From assembly GCA_963575645.1 (NCBI GenBank), contig OY754476.1, positions 5,580,001 through 5,644,000 on the forward strand: a DNA stretch of 64,000 nt, written 5' to 3'. Positions 15,001 to 25,169 of the stretch are shown here, in pieces. The stretch is from Xanthostigma xanthostigma (lineage: Eukaryota > Arthropoda > Insecta > Raphidioptera > Raphidiidae). The notes beneath the pieces are model-generated. The model searched no databases and had not been told where the DNA came from. It saw only the letters and a list, made by a program, of their open reading frames with translations. The position numbers and the translations under genes are program-made. Numbering within the stretch: position 1 is the first letter of the stretch; every line of letters starts with the position of its first letter.

Positions 15001-18000
15001 AAAAGCGTCATGAACGTTTTGTGGTACGGTGCTTTTGTGCTGGCTCGAGTTGTTACGCAACATATAAATGCGTTGATGGTCGAATTGAAAGCCGTAAATG
15101 AAAGAAGAGATCAGACCAACAATTCCGTAAATGCCGCGATGGATCAAGGCGTCATAAGTGACCGTTTTACAAAAGAACCTGTTATTTTGACTGCTTCGTC
15201 AAAACCGCACACTACTTGTGACTTACAACTATCGTCGATGGCACCTCTAACGTCGAAAACATCGAGTCAAGTCTTCTTTTTGAAAATTCTCAGAGTGATA
15301 GTTCAAATTCGAGAGTCGATGAGAAAAGATCTTGAGAAAGGTACGTTTTTTTTTAATCAGTTTCTTATTCATATTGCTTGAAACCAATTCCAAAATGTGA
15401 AATTTTATTTCAGAGCGAACGAACGAACGTATAAACGAAGAACCCATGGACGGAACGACATCAGAAGTTCAAACTTTACAGAATAAGAAAAAAGACATAC
15501 CGCCTTTAAGTGAAATGTTAAATCTCGGTGAACTGTGGGATGCTTTGAGTGAATGTTTATTAGAACTCGAACATACTCCCGATCATCATGCTGTTCTTGT
15601 TCTTCAACCGGCTGTGGAAGCTTTCTTCCTTGTCCACTCACCGTCAAACATTGAAAGACGCAGTGCAAGAAACGACGCCCGACGCGTCTTCAACGACGAC
15701 CACGTCATTAATTATTCGCCAGATTTCCTCCGTGTCATCGATGTTCGAGGTAATCAAGACGTCGAATGGGAAGAAGCCGGTCCAGAGGAAGCGACCGAAG
15801 TAGCGTTTGATATAGATCGAAACGAACAGCCCGGGCAAGAAGAAGCGACGTTCGATGAACCACCAAATTCCCCTCAAGTCAACATGGTTGAAAATGTATT
15901 AGCTCCGCCGCTATCTCCGTTACGAGGTGATAATTTGTCACAGCACTCTGTGTCTGACATAACCGATGAGACCGAAACTTTTGCAAGAGAAGCACTTCAA
16001 CATATCGACGCCAATGCATCAGCGGCGACTACAGCGTCCGCGAGCGGAACAGCAAATACAACGGAAGTAGCTGCGGCGGTGGCGCAGCCGGCTACTCCTG
16101 CAGTTGAACAGCAGCCGCGACAGGAGACTGTAATTCCTCAGCCTATTCCGAGCAGTCAACCGTCATCGACGGTTTCGGGAGATCAATCCAAATTTATCAC
16201 TTTCGCAGGTAATAAAGCTGTTTGTATCCTTAGATGTGTTTGTTTGACAGTTCTAAAGAGTCGGTCGGCAAATAATTGTTCAGTACGGACTGTCTGAAGA
16301 ATTCTAGAACTGCCAACAAATGTTCCTCTTAAGGCTGCTGCACGTGAGGCTAGAAACACTGCTTGGAGTTCTGCTGGCCGCTAGGTTGGGTATGAAGCTG
16401 GAAATGACGTCACTGCGGGCTCGCCTTCTAGCTCCAAGATAGGTTTTAAAATTAGAACACGGACTATTTTCCTTGCTAGGTCCGCTGTTAGGTATAAGCA
16501 AGAACCAATCGGGAAGCACTATCTTGTCACGTGGGCGACTTGAACAGACGCCCACAAACCAACATGGCATCATTCTACTCAGTCAGACAACAGACACGTT
16601 TTTCTCTGTGTTTATATTTGAACTGTCACTGCGCGCGCACCAGATTTATTCACAAAACTAGCTTGAAAAGACGTCTCGTGTGAAGCGAGTACATAACAGC
16701 AATCAAGAAAACCAGCGCTAGAAAACTAGTAGGCAAATCTAGCAAGGAATCTAGCAGCGTTTCTAGCCCCGTATGCAGCGGCCTTAACTTTATGTCCTAA
16801 ATGATTTAATGTTCAAACAAATTAATGTACAATAATATGTCTGAGCGTTAAATAATAATAATAATTTATTTCATTTTTTCCATATACATAATAATATAGG
16901 ACCTATAGGGGGCTATATTGCCCGTACATAGGATGGCCCTTACAAACTAATTAATATATTAAATAATTATTGTACAATAATTTGTTTGAACATTAAATAA
17001 TTTATGAAGATATCCTAATACCTGTGAATTTAATTGTTATCGGTCTAGTATGGATCTGAAATTTGAATTTTTTTTGTAGAACGTCATCGTACAGTCTTGA
17101 ATCAAATTTTGAGACAAAGCACGGGTAACTTGTCAGACGGACCGTTTGCAGTCCTTGTAGACCATACGAGAATATTAGATTTCGATGTGAAACGACGATA
17201 TTTCCGTGCCGAGTTGGAACGTTTAGATAATGGAGTGAGACGAGAAGAATTAGCCATCCACGTTCGGCGTAGTCATGTATTTGAAGATTCGTTCCGTGAA
17301 CTTTATAGAAGACATGTGGAAGAATGGAAAAACAGATTTTATATTGTTTTTGAAGGTGAGTGAACTTGTTTATATATATGTTACCGTAAACAGCCAAAAT
17401 CCGTTTTGAAGCATACTTACTAGTGATGTGCCGGATATCCGTATCCGCGGATATCCGAGGGAGAAGAAAGATTCGTATCCGTGTCTGTTAGTTTTTTGGC
17501 GGATCTTTTACCTTATTAATTTTCAATTCATAGATGAAATTTTATATATATAGGTGATTAGGTAATAATGAAAACCTGTTAAATTCCATTCAGATTATTT
17601 TTTATTTTTTTAAATCGTATTTGGCACCTTTATATTGCAAACATTTGTCGTAGTGAGTACCATACTAATAGTACATAACTCAAAGGTACTAAATCAAGTA
17701 TCTTTATAATGAGATATTGCACATTGATCTTTGGAAAGAGACAATCTGTTATGAGAGTTAACTCTTAAAGAGGTCAATAACTTTTTCCCATAACATATAG
17801 TCTCTTTCCAAAGGTCGATGTGCAATATTTACCGCCGCGTACTCTAAGAAAGTTAAGATCCGTATCCGTATCCGCGGATCTTGAAACCAAAAATCCGTAT
17901 TCAGATCCGTATCCGCCGATATACATTTTTAACGATCCGGCACATCACTAATACTTACTAGTAAGACTGCGAGCATTTGTAATGTCGCGTTCTAATTAGA

Positions 18001-21000
18001 AATTATTGCATGGTTTAACTTGAAAATATGTTTACAGATGAAGAGGGACAGGACGCCGGAGGTTTGTTAAGAGAATGGTACATAATTATATCGCGTGACA
18101 TTTTTAATCCAGATTATGCACTATTTACTGTTTCTCCTGGAGATAAAGTTACATATATGATTAATTCGTCAAGTCATTGCAATCCAAATCATCTTTGTTA
18201 CTATAAATTTGTGGGAAGAGTCATAGGTAAATAATTTCTTCTGGATTTTTCTGGAAATTTTGTGACGACGTATTAATTTTTTTATTGTTCTTGTAGCAAA
18301 AGCGATTTACGATAATAAATTGTTGGAATGCTACTTTACTCGATCGTTTTACAAGCACATTTTGGGTAAACAAGTAAAATATACCGATATGGAATCAGAA
18401 GATTATGCGTTTTATAAAGGCCTGGTGTATTTAATGGAACATAATGTATCTGAATTGGGCTACGAACTAACATTCAGTACCGAAGTACAGGAATTCGGTG
18501 TTACCCAAGTAAGAGATCTTATACCTGATGGAAGTAAAGTCCGTGTGAATGAAGAGAACAAAATGGAATACATTCGACTCGTTTGTCAAATGAAAATGAC
18601 AAAATCAATATCGAAACAGTAAGTATAATTTGATTTTTCTTCTGTGCCACAAAAAAATCGATTGAGTTGAAAAATTGTGCCCGACGATATCTGCATTACT
18701 TATTGTTAAAAAATTACTTAAAATCGATGTATTCCTGTTTCAATTATTTAATGTCTTACATACCTATCTTATAATAATTGACATGCAACGTTAATTGCTT
18801 TGGGTAGTGATTAATGTTGATTTTTATAACTATTGTTATTTATTTTGCAGTACTTGAAAAAGTGTAAATATACAGTCGAAACATACAATATATAAATTTA
18901 ATATATTTTTGTCCACATACCTGCGATTTTTTCTTGTTATTATTATCACGATAGGCATGTTATCTAATATAAATTGAAAATTATTTTAATTAGTTTCGTT
19001 TTTGTTTTAGGCTTGCATCATTTTTAGAAGGATTTTATGACATTATACCTAAGAGATTAATTTCTATATTTAATGAACAAGAACTTGAATTGTTAATTTC
19101 CGGATTACCTAATGTAGACATAGAAAATTTAAGAATGAATACTGAATACCACAAATACCAAGCAAATTCTCTACAGGTATGTTTACTAATTTTTCATTTC
19201 GGGTTTATTCATGTATTGATAAAGCTCTAAATTCAACACGTCACCAATTGTACATATATATTATAGTTAATTTTAAGAATTTTTTTTATAAGATACAATG
19301 GTTCTGGAGAGCCCTGAGATCCTTTGATCAAGCTGACCGAGCCAAGTTCCTACAATTTGTCACCGGTACATCGAAAGTTCCACTGCAGGGCTTTGGTGCC
19401 CTCGAGGGCATGAACGGGGTGCAGAAATTCCAAATACACAGAGACGATCGATCCACTGATAGATTACCGTCTGCACATACTTGGTATGTTGAACAAATTT
19501 TAAATTAAATTATTATCAGATACTGGTTAAAGACACAGTTTTTGCGTGGCGTAAGGGTCGAGACAAAAACGCAATTAAGTCTTGCTATTTATCTAACGTT
19601 TTGACAGCGTTCGTGTTATCGTGAGAGTAAACCGCCAGTTTTTAGGGTTTTGTACCTCAAAAGGAACTCTTATAGGATCACTTCGTTGTCTGTCTGTCTG
19701 TTAAGACCCTTTTTCTCAGGAACGCGAGGTGGTATCAAATTGAAATCAATATCAAATACTCAAGTCTGCAATCCCTTGGAGCTGTGAAAAAATCAAACTT
19801 CTAAGTCAACGCAATCAAAAGATACGGCCGTTTATGCCGCATATTTTGACACCCACAAGGGAATTAAAACCTATAGGGTACTTCCTGTTCACGTAGGATC
19901 ATGAAATTTGGCAAGAAGCAGTGTCTTATAGTACAAGTAAAGGAAAAAAACCGAAAACCGTAAATTAACGTAAAAATTGCGTTTTTATTTCGATCATTGT
20001 CATGCGAAGATTCCGTCTTTTACCATAAACTACCTGATGCCTGCAGTACAAATTCGCCGAGAGGTCTCGCCAAGAGATTAGGTAAAGCGAGCGTCTACGA
20101 ATGTGTCTGTGTACCAGCGTTGCCAGTTTTTTTTTTGCCAAGTCGGGATTTTGGAACTCTTTGAGTGAAAACAGGGATTCTTTCGTCGAAAGCGGGACAT
20201 AGTAAAAAAACGTATATAATCAGAAGTTTTCAAATACCTATTTATCTTTTTATTTGAACTAAAATTACGTTTACGGGACAATAGATAGCAAAAATAGCCA
20301 TAGAAAATGTATTTTAATAAAAATATAATATTTTAAATCAGATTTATCCTATCTTTAAATAGTTGAGTCTTATTCGTCTTCAGAATAAAAAAAAAAAACA
20401 GAAATCAAAATCAAAAAAGTTTTATTCATTAGAAAAATATGGCGTTTCAAACAATAGTCTGTGGAGTGAGTGTTACAAATTGCAACTTACAATATGAGAA
20501 TAATTATTTATAAGAATTACTTATTCATGATATTTCTGTGAAGATTTAACTTCTTTTAAAGTTATCCCCGAGTTATCTCCGAAAAGCGGGACTGAGCCTG
20601 TCCCGCGCGGGACATTTAATTTTGATTTAAAAATCGGGACGTCTGGCAATGCTGCTGTGTACACACTCGGCGTGGCTCGGCTTCACTGTCCATTTAAACG
20701 GCGCAGTTAAATGGATCTGGACATTGTTTGTGTTGCTGCTGTTGCAGCTTATTGTTCATATAGCTATTACAAATATATTTATTTATATAATACAAAAAAA
20801 ATAAAAAAATTCTGGAAACAAGAAGATGGTGGATGACTCATTTTGGCAATGTTCTAATAAATCAATTACTGTGTCATTTAATTTTTTTATCATAAAAGTT
20901 ACACTTTAACCAACAAAAATGACAACTTGAGTACATTTAAATTCGCACGAGGCGACGAGTGTGTACTGCTTTGCTCGTACTCGCCGCTCGGTTCCTTTGA

Positions 21001-21249
21001 CTTGCGGTAGAAAAACCGACTTTATACGGAGTGCTGGCGAGGCGAGACACTGCGCTACGTGATCAGGCGAATGTGTACTGCAGGCATGAAGATTTCCAGA
21101 TCAAAACTACGAATTTATGATGATAAATGAATTTGTTATTTTACAGTTTTAATCAGTTGGATCTTCCAGTTTACGAAACATACGACAAACTAAGATCATA
21201 TTTACTGAAAGCCATCCAGGAATGCTCAGAAGGCTTTGGTTTCGCTTAA
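2..21249 (+). CDS. Huwe1: HUWE1 HECT-type E3 ubiquitin ligase, C-terminal two thirds (5' end outside window)
   Basis: HUWE1 is a giant E3 that moves ubiquitin from E2 onto a HECT cysteine and then to substrates such as histones, p53 and Myc-pathway proteins. Exons by splice sites and phase: 2-2263, 2519-2624, 3831-4097, 10840-10984, 11102-12916, 12993-13392, 13705-15340, 15414-16208, 17080-17355, 18038-18226, 18297-18618, 19011-19176, 19293-19483, 21147-21249. They sum to 8,673 nt, exactly 2,891 codons with the stop. A WWE domain lies near residues 88-140 of this fragment ([13 protein letters not shown]). An acidic Asp/Glu run follows in exon 2. Three ubiquitin-binding (UBM-like) motifs of the type [13 protein letters not shown] sit at 13.07-13.75 kb, with a polyglutamine run between the first two. 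The HECT domain fills the last seven exons and ends in the HUWE1-like tail ECSEGFGFA. The catalytic Cys (HTCFNQ, residue about 2857) is present. The 4098-10839 intron is 6.7 kb of transposons; the 10840 acceptor has a weak polypyrimidine tract but its phase fits. Confidence 0.97.
2264..2518. repeat. HUWE1 intron carrying a decayed copy of the 16.3-kb TTAA-flanked repeat
   Basis: The stretch about 2372-2470 resembles the right half of the 16333-16783 element: the phrases TCTAGTGAAGCGA.AC, AGCGC...AAAACG and TCTAGCAAGGAATCTA recur in the same order. No clear ends or target duplication remain. Confidence 0.45.
2899..3684. repeat. possible degenerate inverted-repeat element in a HUWE1 intron
   Basis: The phrase CAATTAGGCTTTTGAA near 2914 faces its inverted counterpart TTCAAAAGCCCAATTG near 3651. 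The interior is AT-rich with TGACGTCA-type sites. Ends and target site are not resolved; the rest of the 2625-3830 intron shows nothing else. Confidence 0.35.
4258..5800. mobile_element. Tc1/mariner-like element with about 200-bp terminal inverted repeats
   Basis: Ends CAGTGTATTCACCG and CGGTGAATACACTG are each flanked by TA, the mariner target duplication. The arms (4258-4461 and 5617-5800) match inverted over nearly their whole length with small changes. The interior has no transposase that I recognise; the 5145-5384 frame is unassigned. A unit shared with 31.5 kb occupies 4581-5085. Confidence 0.65.
4581..5085 (+). repeat. dispersed repeat unit, copy 1
   Basis: Nearly identical to 31487-32060, starting AACTAGT.TGACCTGTGCG and ending in TTAACCTTAGCGTATTAAT. 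Both copies keep an 86-92 codon open frame starting [15 protein letters not shown], but changes between them are mostly replacement changes, so coding is doubtful. It may be the core of the surrounding inverted-repeat element or a nested insertion. Confidence 0.7.
5803..6627. other. AT-rich HUWE1 intron DNA without recognised features
   Basis: No gene or clear repeat boundary seen. A short TG-rich run lies at about 6423-6450. Confidence 0.4.
6636..7286. mobile_element. hAT-like MITE with a foldback element inside it
   Basis: Ends CAGGGCCGGATTTA and TAGGTCCGGTCCTG are inverted hAT-type termini. Flanks are GCTTTACA (6628-6635) and TCTTTACA (7287-7294), 7 of 8 identical. GC-rich interior with a run of nine or more G near 6931. 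A 160-bp palindromic element is nested at 7018-7177. Confidence 0.75.
7018..7177. mobile_element. 160-bp foldback MITE, copy 1
   Basis: Nearly perfect palindrome with ends GTTCGTTCCAAGCAGC and its inverse, reading inward CGTAAACGGTAATAAAACCG. The centre has several ACTGCGCAAGAC repeats. A second copy is at 8511-8673. Target duplication not clear. Confidence 0.75.
7295..8510. other. HUWE1 intron DNA without recognised features
   Basis: AT-rich up to about 7890, then a GC-richer unique-looking tract at 7890-8165. No coding match recognised. Confidence 0.35.
8511..8673. mobile_element. 160-bp foldback MITE, copy 2
   Basis: Ends GTTTGTTCCAAGCAGC and its near inverse; the same interior plan as the 7018 copy, including TTGCGCACTAGCTTAAAAATCG near the centre. 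Flanks CTATTAG and CTATTGA may be a decayed target duplication. Confidence 0.7.
9685..10188. mobile_element. Tc1/mariner-like MITE with about 70-bp inverted repeats
   Basis: Ends CAGTATGTAAACA and TGTTTACATACTG are flanked by TA on both sides. The arms share CACATAGGGAAATTA.CATTGGGAAAAA and GGATCAGAGT.AGCC in inverse orientation. About 504 bp, no transposase. Confidence 0.75.
10293..10595. mobile_element. pogo/Tigger-like MITE, copy 1
   Basis: Ends CAGTGGACCCCGGGTAATCC and the inverse of CAGTGGACCCCCGGTAATCC, flanked by TA. Internal ATAATCCGACA-type repeats match the copy at 23914. All coding sequence is lost. Confidence 0.85.
13155..13182 (+). repeat. CAG/CAA run encoding polyglutamine in HUWE1
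   Basis: Mixed CAG and CAA codons between the first and second ubiquitin-binding motifs. The mixture suggests a selected or slowly changing tract rather than a pure expanding trinucleotide. Confidence 0.8.
16333..16783. mobile_element. TTAA-flanked inverted-repeat element in a HUWE1 intron
   Basis: TTAA at 16329-16332 and 16784-16787 bounds ends GGCTGCTGCACGTGAGGCTA and the inverse of GGCCGCTGCATACGGGGCTA, about 30 bp of inverted repeat. TTAA targets suggest piggyBac-type mobilisation (inference). About 451 bp, no coding. Confidence 0.6.
16803..16998. repeat. small inverted-repeat unit
   Basis: TTAATGTTCAAACAAATTAA at the left faces its inverse near 16970-16995 around a LINE-tail-like AATAATAATTTATTTC stretch. 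Ends are unclear. Confidence 0.4.
17421..17950. mobile_element. hAT-like MITE with perfect 8-bp target duplication, in a HECT-domain intron
   Basis: Ends TAGTGATGTGCCGGAT and ATCCGGCACATCACTA; flanks ATACTTAC at 17413-17420 and 17951-17958 are identical. Interior is rich in ATCCGTATCCGCGGAT repeats and contains a long hairpin (about 17715-17828). Confidence 0.88.
19640..19960 (+). repeat. dispersed arthropod repeat fragment
   Basis: Begins GGGTTTTGTACCTCAAAAGG and continues through CACTTCGTTGTCTGTCTGTC and CATGAAATTTGGCAAG. I recognise this pattern as a common insect interspersed repeat; the class is uncertain. Confidence 0.45.
20038..21086. mobile_element. PIF/Harbinger-like element carrying a nested hAT element
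   Basis: Ends TGCCTGCAGTACAAATTCGC and the inverse of TGCCTGCAGTACACATTCGC, with TGA on each side (3-bp duplication). A relative without the nested insertion lies inverted at 59092-59645, which gives the empty-site comparison. No complete transposase. The superfamily is inferred from the 3-bp target only. Confidence 0.65.
20115..20654. mobile_element. hAT-like MITE family A, copy 1 (nested)
   Basis: Ends CAGCGTTGCCAG and CTGGCAATGCTG with identical 8-bp flanks CTGTGTAC (20107-20114, 20655-20662). Over 90% similar by eye to the copy at 55558. The short open frame starting MSRKRNFSS on the minus strand recurs in both copies and is part of the repeat. Confidence 0.92.
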
Positions 21250-23615
21250 CCAGTTTGGTTGATTATAGATTATAGACGCTCAACATCTGAGGTCATCAAC
21301 GCAGTTTTGTCCAGACACTTGTAAAAGTCTTTATGATTAGATTTAGTTTTATAATTTTGAGACTGAAAATATTGAAAATAGAGAAACTTTATATGTTTAA
21401 TACATTTTTTTCCATTAAATTAATGAGAGAACAACACTTCGAGAAAAACAAAAAAAAATCTGCTACCGTTTTACTGATCAATAGAACTTTGTTTCTTTAT
21501 ACTCTTTTTATGGAAAAGTTTTCCAATTAATTAATTGGAATTGCTTATATGCCTCAAGTCAGAATAATTTGATAGCGTTTCAAAAACTGTATATAACTAG
21601 ATATTAAAAAAATACTAAATTTTAAAGTGGACAATTTTTTGTTTGCGTCTACAAACATAAAAAGTTTGTTGAAAAAATTAGGAAAATATTGTCTAACTGT
21701 AAAGGATTCCTGTAGGATACTTTTGTTTTTACTAAAATTTTATGTAAATTTTTATTGATTCAAATTCAGCTTCTTTATTTTTTAAGAGCAATGTCAAAAA
21801 CAAATGCACAGTTTTTTCAATTGTTTTTTTTCAACGGTGTACTTAACTTTTCAAAGGATGACTTTCTTCCGTTTTTTTGGCATATTTCGGTAAATGACTG
21901 TATTAAAAAAAGTCAAGAATGGCTGATTTCAATACATTTATTTCTATTGTCATTAAAATTGTTTGAAGATAAGTAAAGAAAAAGGTAAATAGATGAAATT
22001 ATGATTTTTTTGGCTATTATTTGTACAACTTTTACTTTATGTTGATAATGTGTAAATCTTGCTAGTGTAATAATATTTTTTTCATATAATTATTTAATTT
22101 AAAAAGGTAGTTATTATAGTACTTTTTATTCTTGTAAACCCGACGGAGTCATCGGCGCGTCTCGAAAATTATTCACGTTCAATTTTTTTTACAGGATCGT
22201 GTTTTGGATAAAGCTCTCATAATAATGCATGTTGTCGGCCAGAGTAACCCTATGATAAAAAAAGCTATTGAATATTTTTTGTTATAACAGGTCTAAAAAA
22301 TATAAAAACAACTTACGAAATGGATGTTTTCAATTGTTTAAACACTACGGCACCTGATTATCGGCCAACAACATACACTTTTGTTATGAGTACTTTATCC
22401 CGAATACGATTCTGCAACCAAAAAAAATTAAAATAATTTTTCAAACAGTGGCACTGATTCCGCGTGGGCTATTATTTGTTTTCCAGTCATACTGTGTTAC
22501 ATCCTAAAATTACGGCTTATTATATGTTATGACTACTGTTTCGTAACTGCAGGAGTCTGAAAAAAATTGCAATTTTATATTCTATGAATACCATGAATAA
22601 TAAAAATACCTTTGTGTCCGTCTTCTGAAAAAACAGGTATATAACTTCATTACGGTACTGGTACAAGTTCTATGAACGGTAACTATGGTAACGACATCAG
22701 TACCGTTGAGATTTTACGTTTCTGTCTTCACAGAAGGTGGACATTATTGATTCATATTATGTAAACGATTATTGTATAAATTAACAAGCTCTTGTGTATA
22801 GGAACTATATAGAAAACTTATTCGCTACTGTTTTAAAATAAAAGAAATTGAACTAATAAGGCCCTTCTTTTTTACCCGATTGCGGCATGCCAGGGAAGGG
22901 TATTGTGTTTATCAATCTTATGTGACTAGGAATAGATGTTATGCTCTAGAAGTTAGAACTGGAATGGATAGACCGAACGAGATGTACATCTGGAGAGCTA
23001 CTGCACACCCAAAGCTTGTAAGAGAAGGAATGAATTGGCTGACGTCTCTCATGTCAGTCAATTGCCTCTGTCTCTTTCTACCGGAACTTGGTTCACACAG
23101 ACCAGACTAGCAGTCTCCAGGTCGTTGGATAGACCGATTTGGACAAAAAAAACGTAGAAAAAATGCCACGTGGCTTATGGACGATCCCTTAAACGCACTC
23201 AAACGGCAAATTATATTAACACCGACCCTTCATTAAGGATACCTTTTTCAGAATGGAAAAAGAAGACAAATAGATACATAGATATTTATTTATCTCAGTC
23301 GACACTGACAACATTATGTGACAAGTCAAAAAAATTAATAAATTAATGAAAATCATAAAATACAGCGGCAAATTCGAGATTGGCTGACAGGCGTTCTAGA
23401 TGGCTAGCGGCAGGCCTAAAGTACTGGAAACAAAAATCGGTTGAAGACACAATTTTTAAAAATTTTGAAAGTTTTTATTCATATTTTCAAACATACCGTG
23501 CATCAGTAAAATAACAATTGTATTTAATTTTTTTTGCCATTATATGCATGCAAACCTTAAAATAAAGATTGTACAAACAAGCCTTCGCAAAAAATTGTAA
23601 TCTTTAGGTCAGTAT
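21250..23615. other. HUWE1 3' UTR and intergenic DNA
   Basis: Mostly AT-rich. A GC-richer stretch at about 22860-23240 contains an open frame of 76 codons (WRATAHPKLVREGMNWL) that I do not recognise; it may be a retroelement fragment. Confidence 0.4.
22837..22842 (+). terminator. candidate polyadenylation signal for HUWE1
   Basis: AATAAA about 1.6 kb after the HUWE1 stop. It is the clearest canonical hexamer I noticed before the next repeat cluster. A long AT-rich 3' UTR is plausible, but nearer variant signals cannot be excluded. Confidence 0.3.
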
Positions 23616-23913
23616 TAGTGATGTAACGAATATTCTCATTTGCATTCACAAAATTCATGCAAATATTAACATCAGAAAATATTTTTTTTATGTGAAAAAT
23701 GAATCAAACAAAAAAATATTAATTTAAGATTTTTCGTTAAGGTAACTGCAATTATATCTTTTATCGACCTTTGCTTCAACATTTTTAGACTTAGTATTAA
23801 TAATCGACCTAGTACCCAGAACCACTACAAATGTGTTTGTGTGCGACTTGCGCAGCCAATCGGCTATCAAATTTTAACCTTGAACAAATAACGCCAGATT
23901 CGAAAACCGAATA

Positions 23914-24335
23914 CAGTGGACCCCCGGTAATCCGGCCCCTGTCTAATCCGGCACCCCCTGTAATCCGACATGGTCTATTATTTATTATTGAATATTTTTT
24001 TGACAATCTTCGCTAATGCATGATTGAAAGTTATAACTTGTACGCACCACCACTATTGTGCTCGATTCGTAGGGTATTGTTTTGATTCTGATTGCTTAGT
24101 TTGAAGTTTGAAGAAGATAGCGGTGCGGTCTAGCGTGTGTTCATTGTTTACTGTTTATTCATTGTGTATTATGTATTCGTACCTAGTAATGTCGTCACAA
24201 GCTCAGAAGCGAAAGCACAAAACACTGACAATTAAAGAAAAATGTGATATTCTTAGGCAGTACTCTATAATCCGACAAGTTCGATAGTCCGACACTGCCC
24301 TGCAAAATGTTTGTCGGATTACTGGGGGTCCACTG
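23914..24335 (+). mobile_element. pogo/Tigger-like element, copy 2, with transposase N-terminal remnant
   Basis: Ends CAGTGGACCCCCGGTAATCC and the inverse of CAGTGGACCCCCAGTAATCC, TA on both sides. It keeps the start of a transposase and then jumps to the right terminal block, an internal deletion like that of copy 1 at 10293. Confidence 0.88.
24189..24287 (+). pseudogene. truncated CENP-B/pogo transposase start
   Basis: An ATG opens QKRKHKTLTIKEKCDILRQ, the first part of the CENP-B-type helix-turn-helix DNA-binding domain used by Tigger/pogo transposases. The frame runs into terminal-repeat sequence after about 24 codons and stops at 24285-24287. Catalytic domain absent; non-functional. Confidence 0.75.
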
Positions 24336-24424
24336 TATTCAAATTCGGGAATATCAGTGACAGATATTGCATTCGCATTCGAGAATGTCTAAAAATTGAC
24401 ATTCGTTACGTCACTAGTCAGTGT

Positions 24425-25169
24425 ATCTGAAATAACGAAAACAATAGGGATTAAACTATATCAACAAAACGTCCGACTATTAATTGTACTAATTAACATA
24501 ATTCATAATAGGTATTAGTTTTCTTTTCGGCCGTGCATATTTTTCGTATACAATTGTTTTTTTATCATATAATGGCATAGTCATTGCTGTTTTTTAATGA
24601 ATTATTTTCTTTTTTTTTTTGTTTTAATAGAAAAACAAGTTATTATTCCGAAAACTTTAAACAACGAGACATGTAAATGATTACACTTATTTACACTGAT
24701 AAAGTCTGACACAAACAAAAGATAACGCTGTATAGCCTCACATGGTTAGTTGATAGTTTGAAAATGTGCTTGAAATATTATTTTAGATATCGTCATTTTG
24801 AAAATCAGGTAATTATTGTGATTTTTTCGTATTTAAATCGTTTATTAATCATCTTTTCGAAGGAAGGAACATTTTGGGTAACATTGCTTTAAATTTTTCC
24901 GAACTTTATTGGCCAAAATATAATAATAAATTAGCGACCACACAAAATCTAAATTTAACTATTATAACACGAAGTACATTTAATTTACCGAAATCATCCG
25001 TTTTATTAAAACAATTTGACTGCAGTATACACCGCTCAAAGTTTTTCATATCGTAAATATATGAAATGTTTTTAATATTTTTTTACATTTTTAGATTTTC
25101 AAAAAATTGAAAAATGGACACGACATTAAAAATTATTGTAACTCTTATAAATATTTATTTGTTTCAAAT
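24425..25169. other. AT-rich DNA upstream of DBT
   Basis: No TATA box or other promoter element that I can defend. The 5' UTR of DBT and possibly an unseen first exon may lie here. Confidence 0.35.

Larger units (their letters stand above)
23616..24416. mobile_element. hAT-like element interrupted by a pogo element
   Basis: Ends TAGTGATGTAACGAATATTC and the inverse-type GACATTCGTTACGTCACTA; flanks GTCAGTAT and GTCAGTGT match at 7 of 8 bases. The pogo insertion at 23914-24335 is younger than its host. Confidence 0.7.

Noticed and set aside
20078-20281. Conserved small protein on the minus strand (also 55521-55724)
   Set aside because: The similarity comes from two copies of the same hAT MITE; the frames diverge at the element edges.
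22880-23110. 76-codon open frame after HUWE1
   Set aside because: No recognisable domain, no splice context, and it sits in a GC-richer likely repeat; reported only as unassigned DNA.
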